Part shown: piece by piece, positions 1-11,592 of the stretch
How positions within the stretch are numbered: position 1 is the stretch's first letter
Layout of the letters: every line of letters starts with the position of its first letter
NCBI GenBank assembly: GCA_020832445.1
Contig: JAFIEO010000088.1
Span: 1-64,000 of the forward strand
From: Paracoccaceae bacterium
Lineage (GTDB): Bacteria > Pseudomonadota > Alphaproteobacteria > Rhodobacterales > Rhodobacteraceae
Length of the DNA stretch: 64,000 bases
Direction: 5' to 3'
Notes under the pieces: generated by a model
What the model was told of the DNA's origin: nothing
Database searches by the model: none
The model's input: only the letters and a program-made list of their open reading frames with translations
Translations under genes and position numbers: made by a program

Positions 1-2
1 CC

Positions 3-1415
3 GAAGAATTTTCCATTGCCGGTGTTCCGGTCTTTCTGACCTATATCACGGGCTATGTGGGGGTCATGGCAGTGCCGGGCACAGCGCGCGGCGCCTTCCA
101 GCGCCGCGCGGAACAGATTGGGCTGGGACAGCACGAATATCGCGAAACTCCGGTCATTTTCTGGGATTTCTTTGGCGAGCATGGCCATCCTGTGCGTGCG
201 ACCATGGCCGAAGTCGGCCCGCTTTTGTTGTCGCGCATGCTGGATCTGACCGAAGCGCAGGAAGGGGTCATCAACGTGGCCTTCCGTATTTCCGATGATG
301 AAGGGTTGCCCATACTGGACCTGAAAGACCTGCGCGCGATCCTGAATTTTCTGGGCGAGAACCAGCGCGAAATATCACGGCAATACGGCAGCGTCACCAC
401 GGCCAGCATCGGGGCCATTCAGCGCAAGTTGTTGGTGCTGGAAAATCAGGGCGCTGTGCATTTCTTTTCCGAACCGGCGCTGGATTTGTCCGATTTCATG
501 CGCCTTGCGCCGGACGGGCGGGGCTATGTCAGCATTTTGCATGCCGAACGGATGATGCGCACACCGCAGCTTTATGCCACCTTCCTGCTGTGGTTGTTGT
601 CGCAACTGTTCGAGGAATTGCCAGAAGTCGGCAACCCCGACAAACCCAAGCTGGTCTTTTTCTTTGACGAGGCGCATTTGCTGTTCAATGGTGCGCCGCG
701 TGCGCTGATCGAAAAGATCGAACGTGTCGCGCGTCTGATCCGGTCCAAGGGGGTGGGGGTGTATTTTGTCACCCAGAACCCTGATGATGTGCCCGACAGT
801 GTTCTGGGGCAGCTTGGCAACCGTATCCAGCATGCGCTGCGCGCTTTTACCGCGCGCGACCAGCAGGCGCTGCGCCGCGCGGCGCAAACCTACCGGCCCA
901 ATCCGCGTTTCGATATTGCAGACACAATCCGTGATGTCGGCGTGGGCGAAGCGGTGACATCATTTCTGGAAGATAAGGGCAATCCCGGCATGGCTGAACG
1001 CACGCTGATCCGCCCGCCCGCATCGGCCATGGGCCCGATCGAGGATGGCGCGCGGCGCATGATCATGCTGCAATCGCCCGTGGCCGGAAAATATGAACAG
1101 ATGATCGACAGCGACAGCGCGCATGAAATGCTGGCGCGGCGCGCAGAATCCGCCGCACAAGAAGCCCAGCAGGCGCTGGACGCAGCAAACACCCCCGATG
1201 ATGCTGACAGCCCGCGCGAATTCAATGCCGCACGGCGCTATGACGGGGGGCGCTCGCGGGCCGCGCGGGCCATCAAGCCACCATCGCGCACACTCGCGCG
1301 CCGCGGCGACAGTCCGGTAGATGCCTTTGCCAAATCATTTGCGCGCCAGATCGGGTCGCGTTCGGGGCAGGCATTGATGCGCGGTGTGCTGGGCGGTTTG
1401 CTGAAAGGGCGCTGA
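3..1415 (+). CDS. HerA-like ATPase of the DUF853/YjgR family, 5' partial
   Basis: The gene runs in from the left edge, so the N-terminal Walker A region is missing. What remains matches the YjgR/DUF853 family closely along its length: the FGEHGHPVRAT segment, a TQEGV-like AQEGV stretch, the DLKDLRAIL block, and a Walker B strand KLVFFFDEAHLLF followed by the IRSKGVGVYFVTQNPDDVPD and GQLGNRIQHALRAFT blocks. The C-terminus IGSRSGQALMRGVLGG is also family-typical. These proteins are predicted cytoplasmic hexameric ATPases related to the HerA/FtsK group; their substrate is not established. One odd point: the segment after GVPVF reads LTYITGYVGV, where relatives have an ADxKGD-like sequence, so three normally charged positions are replaced. 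The next gene starts about 170 bases downstream. Confidence 0.9.
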   Translation, partial: EEFSIAGVPVFLTYITGYVGVMAVPGTARGAFQRRAEQIGLGQHEYRETPVIFWDFFGEHGHPVRATMAEVGPLLLSRMLDLTEAQEGVINVAFRISDDEGLPILDLKDLRAILNFLGENQREISRQYGSVTTASIGAIQRKLLVLENQGAVHFFSEPALDLSDFMRLAPDGRGYVSILHAERMMRTPQLYATFLLWLLSQLFEELPEVGNPDKPKLVFFFDEAHLLFNGAPRALIEKIERVARLIRSKGVGVYFVTQNPDDVPDSVLGQLGNRIQHALRAFTARDQQALRRAAQTYRPNPRFDIADTIRDVGVGEAVTSFLEDKGNPGMAERTLIRPPASAMGPIEDGARRMIMLQSPVAGKYEQMIDSDSAHEMLARRAESAAQEAQQALDAANTPDDADSPREFNAARRYDGGRSRAARAIKPPSRTLARRGDSPVDAFAKSFARQIGSRSGQALMRGVLGGLLKGR

Positions 1416-1533
1416 GTGCTTGAGGCCGCGCGCGATTCCCTGTAAGCGCTAAATCAAATCCGGTGATGCTGGGCCAAGGTCCGGGGCGGGATTGCATGAA
1501 ACAATATGCCAAAGCGTGCCTTGACTGTCCTGA

Positions 1534-3709
<2,176 letters not shown>

Positions 3710-3713
<4 letters not shown>

Positions 3714-4969
3714 GTTCTGAAATTTCACCTGAAATGCAGGAAATGGGCCGCCGCGCGCGTGCCGCCGCACAAGTACTGGCCATGGCACCGGCCGCAACCA
3801 AGGCGCTGGCGCTGACGGACGCGGCAGATGCCCTTTGGGCGCGGCGCGATGATGTGATTGCCGCCAATGCGCGCGACATGGCCGCCGCCACGCAAAAGGG
3901 GCTGTCGCCTGCAATGCTGGACCGTCTGATGCTGGACGAGGGGCGCATTTCCGGCGTGTGTGACGCGCTGCGCACCATTGCCGCGCAGGATGACCCTGTG
4001 GGCCAGATCATCACGGAATGGGACCAGCCCACGGGGTTGCATATCGCGCGGGTGCGCACGCCTTTGGGCGTGGTGGGTGTGATTTATGAATCGCGCCCCA
4101 ATGTGACCGCCGATGCAGGCGCGCTGTGCCTGAAAGCGGGCAATGCGGTCATTCTGCGCGGCGGGTCCGAAAGTTTCCATTCCTCGCGCGCTATACACGG
4201 CGCACTTGTGCAGGGCTTGCGCGCAGCAAACCTGCCGGAAGATGCCATTCAACTGGTCCAGACCACCGACCGCGCCGCAGTGGGCGATATGCTGCGCATG
4301 GTTGACTATATTGACGTGATTGTCCCGCGCGGTGGCAAGGGGCTGGTGGGGCTGGTGCAGCGTGAAGCGCGCGTGCCGGTCTTTGCCCATCTGGAAGGGA
4401 TTTGCCACATCTATGTCGATGCCAGCGCCGATCCGGCCAAGGCGCGCGCGGTTGTGCTGAACGCGAAAACGCGGCGCACCGGTATCTGTGGCGCGGCAGA
4501 ATGCCTGTTGTTGCACCGCGATATTGTCGACGGGCTTGGCGCACAGATTATCGCCGATCTGGTCGCCGCAGGGGTAGAAATGCGCGTGGGCGCAGGGTTG
4601 CAGCATTTGCCGGGCGTTTCGGCGGCGGCGGCTGATGATTTCGGACAGGAATATCTGGACAAGATCATGGCGGCGGCAGTGGTGGATGATGTGGATGCCG
4701 CGATGGTGCATATCCGCGACTATGGATCGCAGCATACGGATGCGATTCTGGCCGAAGATGACGCTGTGGCCGCGCGGTTCTTTGCCGGGCTGGACAGCGC
4801 GATCCTGATGCGCAACGCATCGACCCAGTTTGCCGATGGCGGCGAATTTGGCCTTGGGGCGGAAATCGGCATTGCCACAGGCAAGATGCATGCGCGCGGG
4901 CCGGTCGGGGCCGAGCAGTTGACCAGTTTCAAATATCTGGTCACGGGCGACGGAACTGTGCGCGCCTGA
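3710..4969 (+). CDS. proA: Gamma-glutamyl phosphate reductase
   Basis: Reduces glutamyl 5-phosphate to glutamate semialdehyde with NADPH, the second step of proline synthesis; cytoplasmic. The 419 residues show the ProA signatures: [40 protein letters not shown], and the catalytic cysteine in [14 protein letters not shown]. The length is normal. The ATGA overlap with proB indicates co-translation. proC is not in the window. A GC-rich inverted repeat 160 bases downstream may end the transcript. Confidence 0.97.
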
Positions 4970-5125
4970 CACGGCTTTGGCTTGCGGTATGTGGTTGCCG
5001 CTGTCTGGCCTGAGGGGGACATTCGCACTTGGACTAAGCCCGCGCTATCGGTGGGCCGGGGTCTGCCGATCCGACATTATAAGACTGCAGTTTATGCGGG
5101 CTGCATACTCCGGCATCAAAGGCTT

Positions 5126-5153
5126 GGCCTGCCATCAGCCAAATCGGCAGGCC
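5126..5153 (+). terminator. Inverted repeat downstream of proA
   Basis: Perfect 8-base arms GGCCTGCC / GGCAGGCC with a 12-base spacer, in the 249-base gap between proA and the convergent DUF6525 gene. There is no T-run on either strand, so it is at best a factor-dependent or weak terminator. I see no convincing gene, RNA or other element in the rest of this gap. Confidence 0.35.
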
Positions 5154-5218
5154 GCGGGACGGCCAGACCTATGGCGCGGCGGCCTGCGGCCTTGATTCCG
5201 CGCCTTTGGGTGTCCCCT

Positions 5219-5515
5219 TCAGGCCGCTTCGCGCAGCATCTGTGTCTGGTCGGGCATCAGCGGATACCCGTCCCCCCAGATCGCGGGAATGTCCCTGGCC
5301 AGACTGCGCGCTTCGGCGCGGGCCAGATGGGCCAGAATGGCCTGCCGGTCAGGCCCGTATTGGCGCGCGGCCCTGTGCCACAGCCGCAGCGCAGATCGCG
5401 CTGACCATGGCAGCGCTGCATGCGCCAGCCAATGGCGCAGCTCTGGCGGCAGGCGGTCGAATTCTGCCATCGGACTGGACCGCCTGCGTAAACTGGATTT
5501 CAGGTTTGCGCCCAT
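5219..5515 (-). CDS. DUF6525 family protein
   Basis: A 98-residue basic, Arg-rich protein recognised as DUF6525 from the pattern SLRRRSSPMAEFDRLPPELRHWLAHAALPWS followed by an RLWHRAARQYGPDRQAILAHLARAEARSLARD block. I associate the family with Rhodobacteraceae and know of no function. It has no signal peptide or membrane segment. It begins 3 bases after the stop of the upstream COG0523 GTPase gene, so it is almost certainly in the same transcript and, if the Zur-like box works, zinc-responsive. That context is the only functional hint. Confidence 0.8.
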   Translation of the reverse strand: MGANLKSSLRRRSSPMAEFDRLPPELRHWLAHAALPWSARSALRLWHRAARQYGPDRQAILAHLARAEARSLARDIPAIWGDGYPLMPDQTQMLREAA

Positions 5516-5518
5516 GGA

Positions 5519-6730
5519 TTACGCGGCCTTGCGCTGGCCCCATTTGGGGAACGGATCTTCCAGACCGGCCCAAAGTTCGGGGGCAAAACTGTCGCTGTCC
5601 ACCAAGCAGGAATCCAGCTTGGCAATAAGCGCCGCATGATCCATGCCCGCGCCGATAAACACCAGTTCCTGCCGCCGGTCGCCCCATGGATCAACCCAGT
5701 TCTGGCGCATCTTTTCCAGCGCTTCGGCGTGGTCTGGCCAGCGGTCGCGCGGCACAGCCGCCCACCAGCCGCCCAAGGGGGTGACGCTGGACATCGCACC
5801 GGCAAGCGAGAATTCAGCCACCCAGTTGGGCCGTGTCGCCAGCCAGAAATGCCCCTTGGCGCGGATGACACCGGGCAGGGGACCATTGAGAACCGCATGA
5901 ACCTTGGCCGGATCAAAGGGCTGGCGCGCGCGGTAGACAAAGGATGTCACGCCATATTCTTCGGTTTCAGGCACATGATCGGCAAAGCCATACAGTTCCT
6001 TTGCCCAAAGCGGGTGTTCATGCGCGGTGTCGAAATCAAACAGGCCGGTGTCAAAAATCTGGTCTGCGGCCACATGCGAATGATCGGTTTCGATCAGCCG
6101 CGCATCAGGGTTAAGGGCCTTGATGATCTTGCGCGCAGCATCGGTTTGCGCCGGCCCCGCATCGGTGACTTTGTTAAGGATGATGACATCGGCGAATTCA
6201 ATCTGGTCGGTCAGCAAATCAACCAGGTTGCGCTCATCTTCTTCGCCCAGAACCTCGCCCCGGTCAGACAGGAAATCATGACTGGAGAAATCGCGCAGCA
6301 GATTGACCGCATCCACCACCGTGACCATCGTGTCCAGCCGCGCCACATCCAGCAGGCTGTCGCCCTGTTCATCGCGGAATTCAAATGTTGCGGCCACGGG
6401 CAGCGGTTCGGAAATGCCGGTGGATTCGATCAGCAAGTAGTCAAAGCGCCCTTCCTGCGACAGGCGGCGCACTTCGGCCAGCAGATCGTCGCGCAGCGTA
6501 CAGCAGATGCAGCCATTTGACATTTCTACCAGTTTTTCCTCGCCGCGCTTCAGGTCGACACCGGCATCAATCAGGTCGGCGTCAATATTCACTTCGGACA
6601 TGTCATTTACGATAACTGCCACGCGGCGGCCTTCGCGGTTGTTCAGGACATGGTTCAGCAGCGTTGTTTTGCCTGCGCCAAGAAAACCCGACAATACAGT
6701 GACGGGCAGGCGGGGGTCGGTTGCGGACAT
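5519..6730 (-). CDS. CobW/COG0523 family GTPase, probable zinc metallochaperone
   Basis: A 403-residue G3E-family GTPase. It has Walker [16 protein letters not shown], the metal-binding NGCICC motif typical of COG0523 proteins, ESTGISEP, a degenerate NKVT in place of NKxD, and a CobW_C domain ending in [17 protein letters not shown]. Family members deliver Zn, Co or other metals to target enzymes. The start is MSATDPRLP, behind AAAGGTG; an upstream in-frame ATG would run through the Zur-like palindrome 31-47 bases ahead of the gene. That palindrome is why I favour the zinc-scarcity subgroup (ZigA/YciC-like). Co-transcribed with the DUF6525 gene. Confidence 0.88.
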   Translation of the reverse strand: MSATDPRLPVTVLSGFLGAGKTTLLNHVLNNREGRRVAVIVNDMSEVNIDADLIDAGVDLKRGEEKLVEMSNGCICCTLRDDLLAEVRRLSQEGRFDYLLIESTGISEPLPVAATFEFRDEQGDSLLDVARLDTMVTVVDAVNLLRDFSSHDFLSDRGEVLGEEDERNLVDLLTDQIEFADVIILNKVTDAGPAQTDAARKIIKALNPDARLIETDHSHVAADQIFDTGLFDFDTAHEHPLWAKELYGFADHVPETEEYGVTSFVYRARQPFDPAKVHAVLNGPLPGVIRAKGHFWLATRPNWVAEFSLAGAMSSVTPLGGWWAAVPRDRWPDHAEALEKMRQNWVDPWGDRRQELVFIGAGMDHAALIAKLDSCLVDSDSFAPELWAGLEDPFPKWGQRKAA

Positions 6731-6760
6731 GCGACACCTTTCGTTATGATGGGGATCGTT

Positions 6761-6777
6761 ATGATATAATATAACAT
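6761..6777 (-). promoter_or_regulatory. Zur-like operator
   Basis: Read on the minus strand the 17-mer is ATGTTATATTATATCAT, one position off a perfect ATGTTATATTATAACAT palindrome, which is close to the Zur box consensus of alphaproteobacteria. It lies 31-47 bases upstream of the COG0523 GTPase start, suited to repressing this gene when zinc is sufficient. The surrounding 60 bases are unusually AT-rich for the window. Confidence 0.7.
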
Positions 6778-6818
6778 TCATGAGAGTCATATAGTATCAT
6801 TTTCCGCCCGACAAGAGG

Positions 6819-8048
6819 TCAGGGCAAAAGCTGGCGCAGCAAATCGGCATTGACATAGCCGTCAGGGGCCAGCCCCTGCGACTTCTGCCATGCCTGCACA
6901 GCAGCAACTGTGGCGGGGCCAATGCGTCCGTCCACGCCGCCGGTGTCATGGCCCAATGTGTTCAGCCGTTGTTGCAATGCGCGCCGTTCATCAAGCGTCA
7001 GGGCGCGGTCGCCGCGCGGCCAGCTGCCGCGCAACCCGCCATCACCGCGCAGCCGGTCGGACAGGTGGCCCACGGCCAGCACATAGGCATCCGACAGGTT
7101 ATATTCTTTCAGCACATCATAATTGCCATAGGTCAGAAATGCAGGGCCGCGCGCGCCACCCGGCAGAACCAGCCGCGCCTGACCTGATTGCAATGGCACA
7201 CCTGCCGCCGCGCGCACGCCTGCGTTTGTCCACTCTGCCGCTGATTGTGCCTGTCCGGTCAGGCGCAGGTCGAACCCGCCGGGCAGGACAACCTCGCGCG
7301 CCCAGGGCTGTCCGCGTGTCCAGCCGCGCCGTGCCAGATAATTCGCCGCCGATGCCAGCGCGTCGCTTGGGTCATCCGTCCAGACATCGCGCCGCCCGTT
7401 GCCGGTGAAGTCCACGGCATAGGTCAGGAAACTGGACGGCATGAACTGCATATGGCCAAATGCGCCCGCCCATGATCCGATCATGGCCTGCGGGCTGATA
7501 TCGCCCGCCTGAATGATGCGCAGCGCATCCAGCAGCTGTTCTTCAAAGAATTCGCCGCGCCGCCCGTCCTTGGCCAGTGTTGCTAGGGTTGCCAATGTCT
7601 GGGTGCCGCCACGGTTTGCCCCGTAAGACGATTCAATGCCCCAGATCGCCACAAGGATTTCAGGCGGCACCCCGTAGCGCGACTCGATCCGGTTCAGAAC
7701 ATCTGCATGGCGGCGCAGTGCGGACTGCCCCTGCGAAATGCGTGTGGATGACACGGTGCTGTCCATATAGTCCCAGATGCGCGCGCCAAATTCGCTTTGG
7801 CGGCGGTCAAGGGCCACCGTTTCGGGCAAAAGCTGCATGACCGGAAGCGACCGGTCCAGTGTGTCCTGCGTGATGCCATTGGCGCGCGCGCGGGTCGCAA
7901 ACGCCGCCCGCCATGTGTCGAAATTGCCAGTTTGCGGCTGGGCCAGTGCGGCGGGCCGCGCGGTGGGGCGGGGTGATGTATCCACATTGGCCAGACCGCA
8001 GGCCGGCAGTGCAAAGGCCAAGGTCGCGGCCGGTATCCAACGTGACAT
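6819..8048 (-). CDS. Lytic murein transglycosylase (MltB type), lipoprotein
   Basis: A 409-residue enzyme that cleaves peptidoglycan between MurNAc and GlcNAc with 1,6-anhydro product formation. The N-terminus is a lipoprotein signal with lipobox LPAC at about residue 17. The SLT_2/MltB domain covers about residues 40-340, with the catalytic glutamate in AIWGIESSYG, the GSWAGAFGHMQFMPSSF block and YAVDFTGNGRRDVW. The C-terminal 60 residues are a peptidoglycan-binding domain (LDERRALQQRLNTLGHDTGGVDGRIGP). It is divergent from a second gene of the same architecture, 165 bases away. Confidence 0.93.
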   Translation of the reverse strand: MSRWIPAATLAFALPACGLANVDTSPRPTARPAALAQPQTGNFDTWRAAFATRARANGITQDTLDRSLPVMQLLPETVALDRRQSEFGARIWDYMDSTVSSTRISQGQSALRRHADVLNRIESRYGVPPEILVAIWGIESSYGANRGGTQTLATLATLAKDGRRGEFFEEQLLDALRIIQAGDISPQAMIGSWAGAFGHMQFMPSSFLTYAVDFTGNGRRDVWTDDPSDALASAANYLARRGWTRGQPWAREVVLPGGFDLRLTGQAQSAAEWTNAGVRAAAGVPLQSGQARLVLPGGARGPAFLTYGNYDVLKEYNLSDAYVLAVGHLSDRLRGDGGLRGSWPRGDRALTLDERRALQQRLNTLGHDTGGVDGRIGPATVAAVQAWQKSQGLAPDGYVNADLLRQLLP

Positions 8049-8213
8049 GGTGTTCCCCGAATTATGCTTATGACGGGGATGGTAGCGGTCCTGCGGCCGG
8101 GAACCAAGGTGGCTGTGTTCACAATATGCGGGTCTTCGCCGATGGCCGCTTTTATGCGCGCCGATGTTCGGCTACCCTTGCTACAAAAATGCACCAAAGG
8201 GGTGAGCAGTGCC

Positions 8214-9461
8214 ATGCAACTTTCAAGACGTTTCTGTATCGCGGGGATATCCGCAATGTCGCTTTCGGCCTGTATGGGCGGGGGGGTGCCGATGACAACA
8301 CCGCAAACAACAAGCCGCATGCGGCCACAGGCCAATGCCGAATTTGACGCGTGGCTGGCGCAATTTCGTACGCGCGCCGCATCGGCGGGCATAAACGCAA
8401 GCACGTTTGAGCCTGCGTTGCGCGGCGCGGGCTTCCTGCCCGATGTTATCGCGCGCGATCGCAGGCAGACCGAATTCACCCGCACGCTGGAAGATTACCT
8501 GTCAATCGCGGTGTCCGATGAACGGCTGTCGGGGGGGCGGGCGGCGTTGTCGCGCCACAGTTCCACCTTGCGCGCCATTGAGGGGCGCTACGGCGTCGAG
8601 GCAGAGGTCATCACTGCAATCTGGGGGCTGGAATCGCGTTATGGCACGGAACGCGGCGATATTCCGGTGATTTCGGCGCTGGCCACACTGGCCTTTGACG
8701 GGCGGCGGGGGGCGTTTTTCGAAAGCCAGTTGATTGCAGCACTGCGCATTTTGCAACGCGGGGACACCAGTGCCGCCAATATGCGTGGGTCCTGGGCGGG
8801 GGCCATGGGCCACACGCAGTTTATTCCAACCACCTATCAGGAATATGCGGTGGATTTCACCGGCAACGGGCGGCGCGACATATGGGCGGATGATCCGGCT
8901 GATGCACTGGCATCGGCTGCGAATTATTTGTCGCGCATGGGCTGGACGCGCGGCCAACCCTGGGGCGTGGAAGTGCAACTGCCTGACGGGTTCAACACGG
9001 GGCTGGCCGGGCGTGGCAGTTCGCGCGCGGTGTCGGACTGGACGGGCATGGGCGTGCGCGACATGAACGGGCGCGCGGTCGCAGACCATGGCGCATCATC
9101 GATCATTATTCCCGACGGGCCGCGCGGGCCTGCCTTCATGACCTTCCGCAACTTCACAGCGTTAACGCGATACAACAATTCCGAGTTTTATGTCATTGGA
9201 ATTGGGCATCTTTCTGACAGATTGCGGGGGGGTGGTCCCATTCGCGGCAATTTCCAGCCCGACCGCCACGGCCTGCGGCTGGGCGAGCGGCAGGAAATCC
9301 AGCGTCTGCTGACGCGCGCGGGGTTTGATACGCAAGGCGTGGACGGGGTCATCGGGCCGAATTCGCAATCTGCAATTAGCGAATATCAGCGCGCGCGGGG
9401 GATGACGGTGACGGGGGATCCGTCGCGTGAATTGCTGGAGCGTTTGCGGCGGGGGTCGTGA
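8214..9461 (+). CDS. Lytic murein transglycosylase (MltB type), lipoprotein, paralogue
   Basis: A 415-residue paralogue of the preceding divergent gene. I place the start at MQLSRRFCIAG, behind AAGGGGTGA, because it gives a lipoprotein signal with LSAC at about residue 20; the upstream in-frame extension has no signal character. The catalytic glutamate is in AIWGLESRYG, followed by GSWAGAMGHTQFIPTTY and YAVDFTGNGRRDIW, then a C-terminal peptidoglycan-binding domain (LGERQEIQRLLTRAGFDTQGVDGVIGP). The two proteins share order and motifs throughout but differ a good deal in between, so this is an old duplication. A strong terminator follows. Confidence 0.93.
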   Translation: MQLSRRFCIAGISAMSLSACMGGGVPMTTPQTTSRMRPQANAEFDAWLAQFRTRAASAGINASTFEPALRGAGFLPDVIARDRRQTEFTRTLEDYLSIAVSDERLSGGRAALSRHSSTLRAIEGRYGVEAEVITAIWGLESRYGTERGDIPVISALATLAFDGRRGAFFESQLIAALRILQRGDTSAANMRGSWAGAMGHTQFIPTTYQEYAVDFTGNGRRDIWADDPADALASAANYLSRMGWTRGQPWGVEVQLPDGFNTGLAGRGSSRAVSDWTGMGVRDMNGRAVADHGASSIIIPDGPRGPAFMTFRNFTALTRYNNSEFYVIGIGHLSDRLRGGGPIRGNFQPDRHGLRLGERQEIQRLLTRAGFDTQGVDGVIGPNSQSAISEYQRARGMTVTGDPSRELLERLRRGS

Positions 9462-9474
9462 AGCCGACAAAGGA

Positions 9475-9500
9475 AAAGGGGGCTTGCGCCCCCTTTATTA
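9475..9500 (+). terminator. Rho-independent terminator after the second MltB gene
   Basis: A perfect 9-bp stem AAAGGGGGC / GCCCCCTTT with a TTGC loop, followed by ATTATGTTT. It starts 14 bases after the stop codon. A copy of the 21-base intergenic repeat follows 35 bases later. Confidence 0.85.
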
Positions 9501-9534
9501 TGTTTGTGCCCTGCGCTGCGCTACGGGCGGTCTT

Positions 9535-9555
9535 GAGTATTTTTGGCAAGATGAA
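9535..9555 (+). repeat. 21-base intergenic repeat, copy 1
   Basis: Reads G followed by AGTATTTTTGGCAAGATGAA. The same 21-mer occurs exactly at two other places in the window and with one change at two more, always between genes. Here it lies between the convergent MltB and aldolase genes, downstream of a GC-rich hairpin. Confidence 0.9.
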
Positions 9556-9591
9556 ATCCCTGATCTGCATCCAGCCACGGTTTTGGGGTGC

Positions 9592-10521
9592 TCAGGCCTT
9601 GCCCTTGTAAATCTCGACCAGCTTGGCCAGCATTGCAAGCGCGTCTTCGCGCGACCGCTGGAAGCTGTTGCGCCCGATGATGGACCCGTTGCCGCCGCCG
9701 TCGCGGATGGCGCGGGCATCATCATAGACCGAATCCTCGCCCTTTTTGGCGCCGCCGGAAAACACCACGATGCGCCGGCCATGGAAGCTGGCCTCCATGC
9801 AGTGTTTGACGCGCGCGGCCTGGGTTGCAATCTCGATCTTCTTGTCTTCATAGACTTTCTTGGCTTCGGGCAGCATCAGATGATCGGTGGAAAGTTTGAT
9901 CTTGATGATATGCGCGCCCAGCAGGGCCGCGATCTGGGCTGCATAGGCCGCAACATCAATGGCGGTTTCGCCGTCTTTGGTGATGGCTTCGCCGCGCGGG
10001 TAGGACCAGATGACAGTGGCCACGCCCTTGGCGGCGGCTTCCTGTCGCATGGCGCTGATTTCTTCGAACATGCCCAGCGCACAATCTGAACCGGGGTAGA
10101 TTGTAAACCCGATCGCCGCGCACCCAAGGCGCAACGCATCATCGACACTGGCGGTGATGGCCTGATTTTTGCCCGCTGTGCCTGACATCAGGGAATTGGC
10201 GCTGTTGACCTTCAGGATGGTGGGGATCTGGCCTGCGAATGTGTCGGCACCTGCTTCGATCATGCCCAACGGGGCCGCATACGCGTTCATCCCGGCCTCA
10301 ATGGCCAGTTGATAATGATAATGCGGGTCATAGGCGGCAGGGTTGGGCGCAAAGCTGCGGGCAGGGCCATGTTCGAACCCCTGATCAACCGGCAAGATGA
10401 TCATCTTGCCCGTGCCGCCCAGTTTGCCCTGCATCAGCATGCGACACAGATTGGCCTTCACGCCAGGGGTTTCGCCTTCGTAGTTGCTAAGGATCTTCTG
10501 AACGACGCGGGTTGCACGCAT
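9592..10521 (-). CDS. fbaB: Class I fructose-bisphosphate aldolase (DhnA/FbaB type)
   Basis: A 309-residue cytoplasmic Schiff-base aldolase that interconverts fructose 1,6-bisphosphate with glyceraldehyde 3-phosphate and dihydroxyacetone phosphate. It belongs to the archaeal/DhnA-like class I group: MIILPVDQGFEHGP near the N-terminus, GFTIYPGSD, the lysine-containing strand IIKIKLSTDHL, RRIVVFSGGAKKGED, and the phosphate-binding GGGNGSIIGRNSFQR near the C-terminus. It is monocistronic and divergent from a GntR regulator. A class II enzyme elsewhere in the genome cannot be excluded, so its share of the glycolytic/gluconeogenic flux is unknown. Confidence 0.93.
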   Translation of the reverse strand: MRATRVVQKILSNYEGETPGVKANLCRMLMQGKLGGTGKMIILPVDQGFEHGPARSFAPNPAAYDPHYHYQLAIEAGMNAYAAPLGMIEAGADTFAGQIPTILKVNSANSLMSGTAGKNQAITASVDDALRLGCAAIGFTIYPGSDCALGMFEEISAMRQEAAAKGVATVIWSYPRGEAITKDGETAIDVAAYAAQIAALLGAHIIKIKLSTDHLMLPEAKKVYEDKKIEIATQAARVKHCMEASFHGRRIVVFSGGAKKGEDSVYDDARAIRDGGGNGSIIGRNSFQRSREDALAMLAKLVEIYKGKA

Positions 10522-10822
10522 GGGCTGCTCCTGTCCGGTTGGTTGTTTCGGGCAGGGTTAATCGCTGCTTTGTGTCGAAACAATGATGATAATGCACAGG
10601 GGAATGATGTTAGCGCAATCAAGTCCCGGTTCGGTGATCATGCAGGACATTTGGGCTGAATCGTGCGCAAAACGGCGCTTTGGTGGGATGGCGCGACAGC
10701 CCCGCACGCCTGCCCAAGCGCGCAAACATGCGGGGCAGGCAACGCACCAACGGGGGATTTCATGCTTGTCATTCGGGCAAAAGCGGGGTTTTGTGAGGCT
10801 CGCCCAGAAAAAGAGTGACTTG
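10522..10822. other. 301-base divergent intergenic region
   Basis: It lies between the divergent aldolase and GntR genes and must hold both promoters. In-frame ATG codons upstream of the GntR gene occur here but give no family-like sequence. I see no clear operator palindrome, RNA or small gene. Confidence 0.5.
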
Positions 10823-11476
10823 ATGCCTGATTTCAAACCGCCAAAAGACGCCTATACCTTGATTCTGGAGGCAATAGATCTTGGCGTATACAAGCCCGGT
10901 GACAGGCTTGTGGAATCCGAACTGGCGGATCGTTTCGGCGTGTCGCGCACGCCCATCCGCGAAGCGCTGCAACGTCTGGAAACGCAGTCACTGCTGACAC
11001 GGGACGGGCGGTCGCTGATCGTGGCCTCGCTGGATCATAACCAGCTGGCAGAGCTCTATGCCGTGCGCGCCGAGCTGGAAGGGTTTGCAGCCCATCTTGC
11101 CGCGCGCCATGCGACAGAGGAAGAAGTGCGCCTGCTGCGCAGCATGGTTGAGCAAGACCGCAAGCTGATAAACGAGCCAAAAGCCCTGAGCCGTGCCAAC
11201 AGGCGCTTTCACAAGCAGATTCATCTGGCATCCCATAACCGCTATCTGGTGCAACAGCTGGATCTGGTGCATCGGTCCATGGCGCTTCTGGCCACAACAT
11301 CGCTTAGTTTTGAAGGGCGCGGCACCCAGACCATCGACGAGCATTCCGCGATTGTCGAGGCGATTGCCGCCCATGACGGGCAGGGCGCGTATGAGGCGCT
11401 GAAAACGCATATTTCGACTGCCTTCCTGACACGCTTGCGTCAGGATGCGGACAGTGCGGACCGCTATTCGTTATAG
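10823..11476 (+). CDS. GntR family transcriptional regulator, FCD (FadR) subgroup
   Basis: A 217-residue DNA-binding regulator. The N-terminal winged helix covers about residues 8-72 (YTLILEAIDLGVYKPGDRLVESELADRFGVSRTPIREAL), and the C-terminal helical FCD domain covers about 80-205, with the metal/ligand-site histidine candidates in FHKQIHLASHN and the late IDEHSAIVEAIAAHD. Ligands of this subgroup are usually organic acids or acyl-CoAs. The start MPDFKPPKD is behind AAGAGTGA; a longer frame exists but is not family-like. No neighbouring operon obviously belongs to it, so the target is unknown. Confidence 0.88.
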   Translation: MPDFKPPKDAYTLILEAIDLGVYKPGDRLVESELADRFGVSRTPIREALQRLETQSLLTRDGRSLIVASLDHNQLAELYAVRAELEGFAAHLAARHATEEEVRLLRSMVEQDRKLINEPKALSRANRRFHKQIHLASHNRYLVQQLDLVHRSMALLATTSLSFEGRGTQTIDEHSAIVEAIAAHDGQGAYEALKTHISTAFLTRLRQDADSADRYSL

Positions 11477-11592
11477 TCGCGGCGTGATGCTTGCGTGACC
11501 GATGCAGCGCTTGCGCCCGCAAGGACTGTAGCTGTGATATATGTGGATCACAAACCAGCGCCATTGCGGGGATTTCAGGCGACAGGGGGCCT

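Noticed and set aside
4982-5404. Open frame in the gap after proA
   Set aside because: It overlaps the DUF6525 gene, has no ribosome site and no family-like sequence.
11533-11552. TGTGAT-N8-ATCACA inverted repeat, looking like a CRP site
   Set aside because: The spacing between TGTGA and TCACA is 10, not 6, and it lies between the ends of two convergent genes, where a CRP operator has no target.
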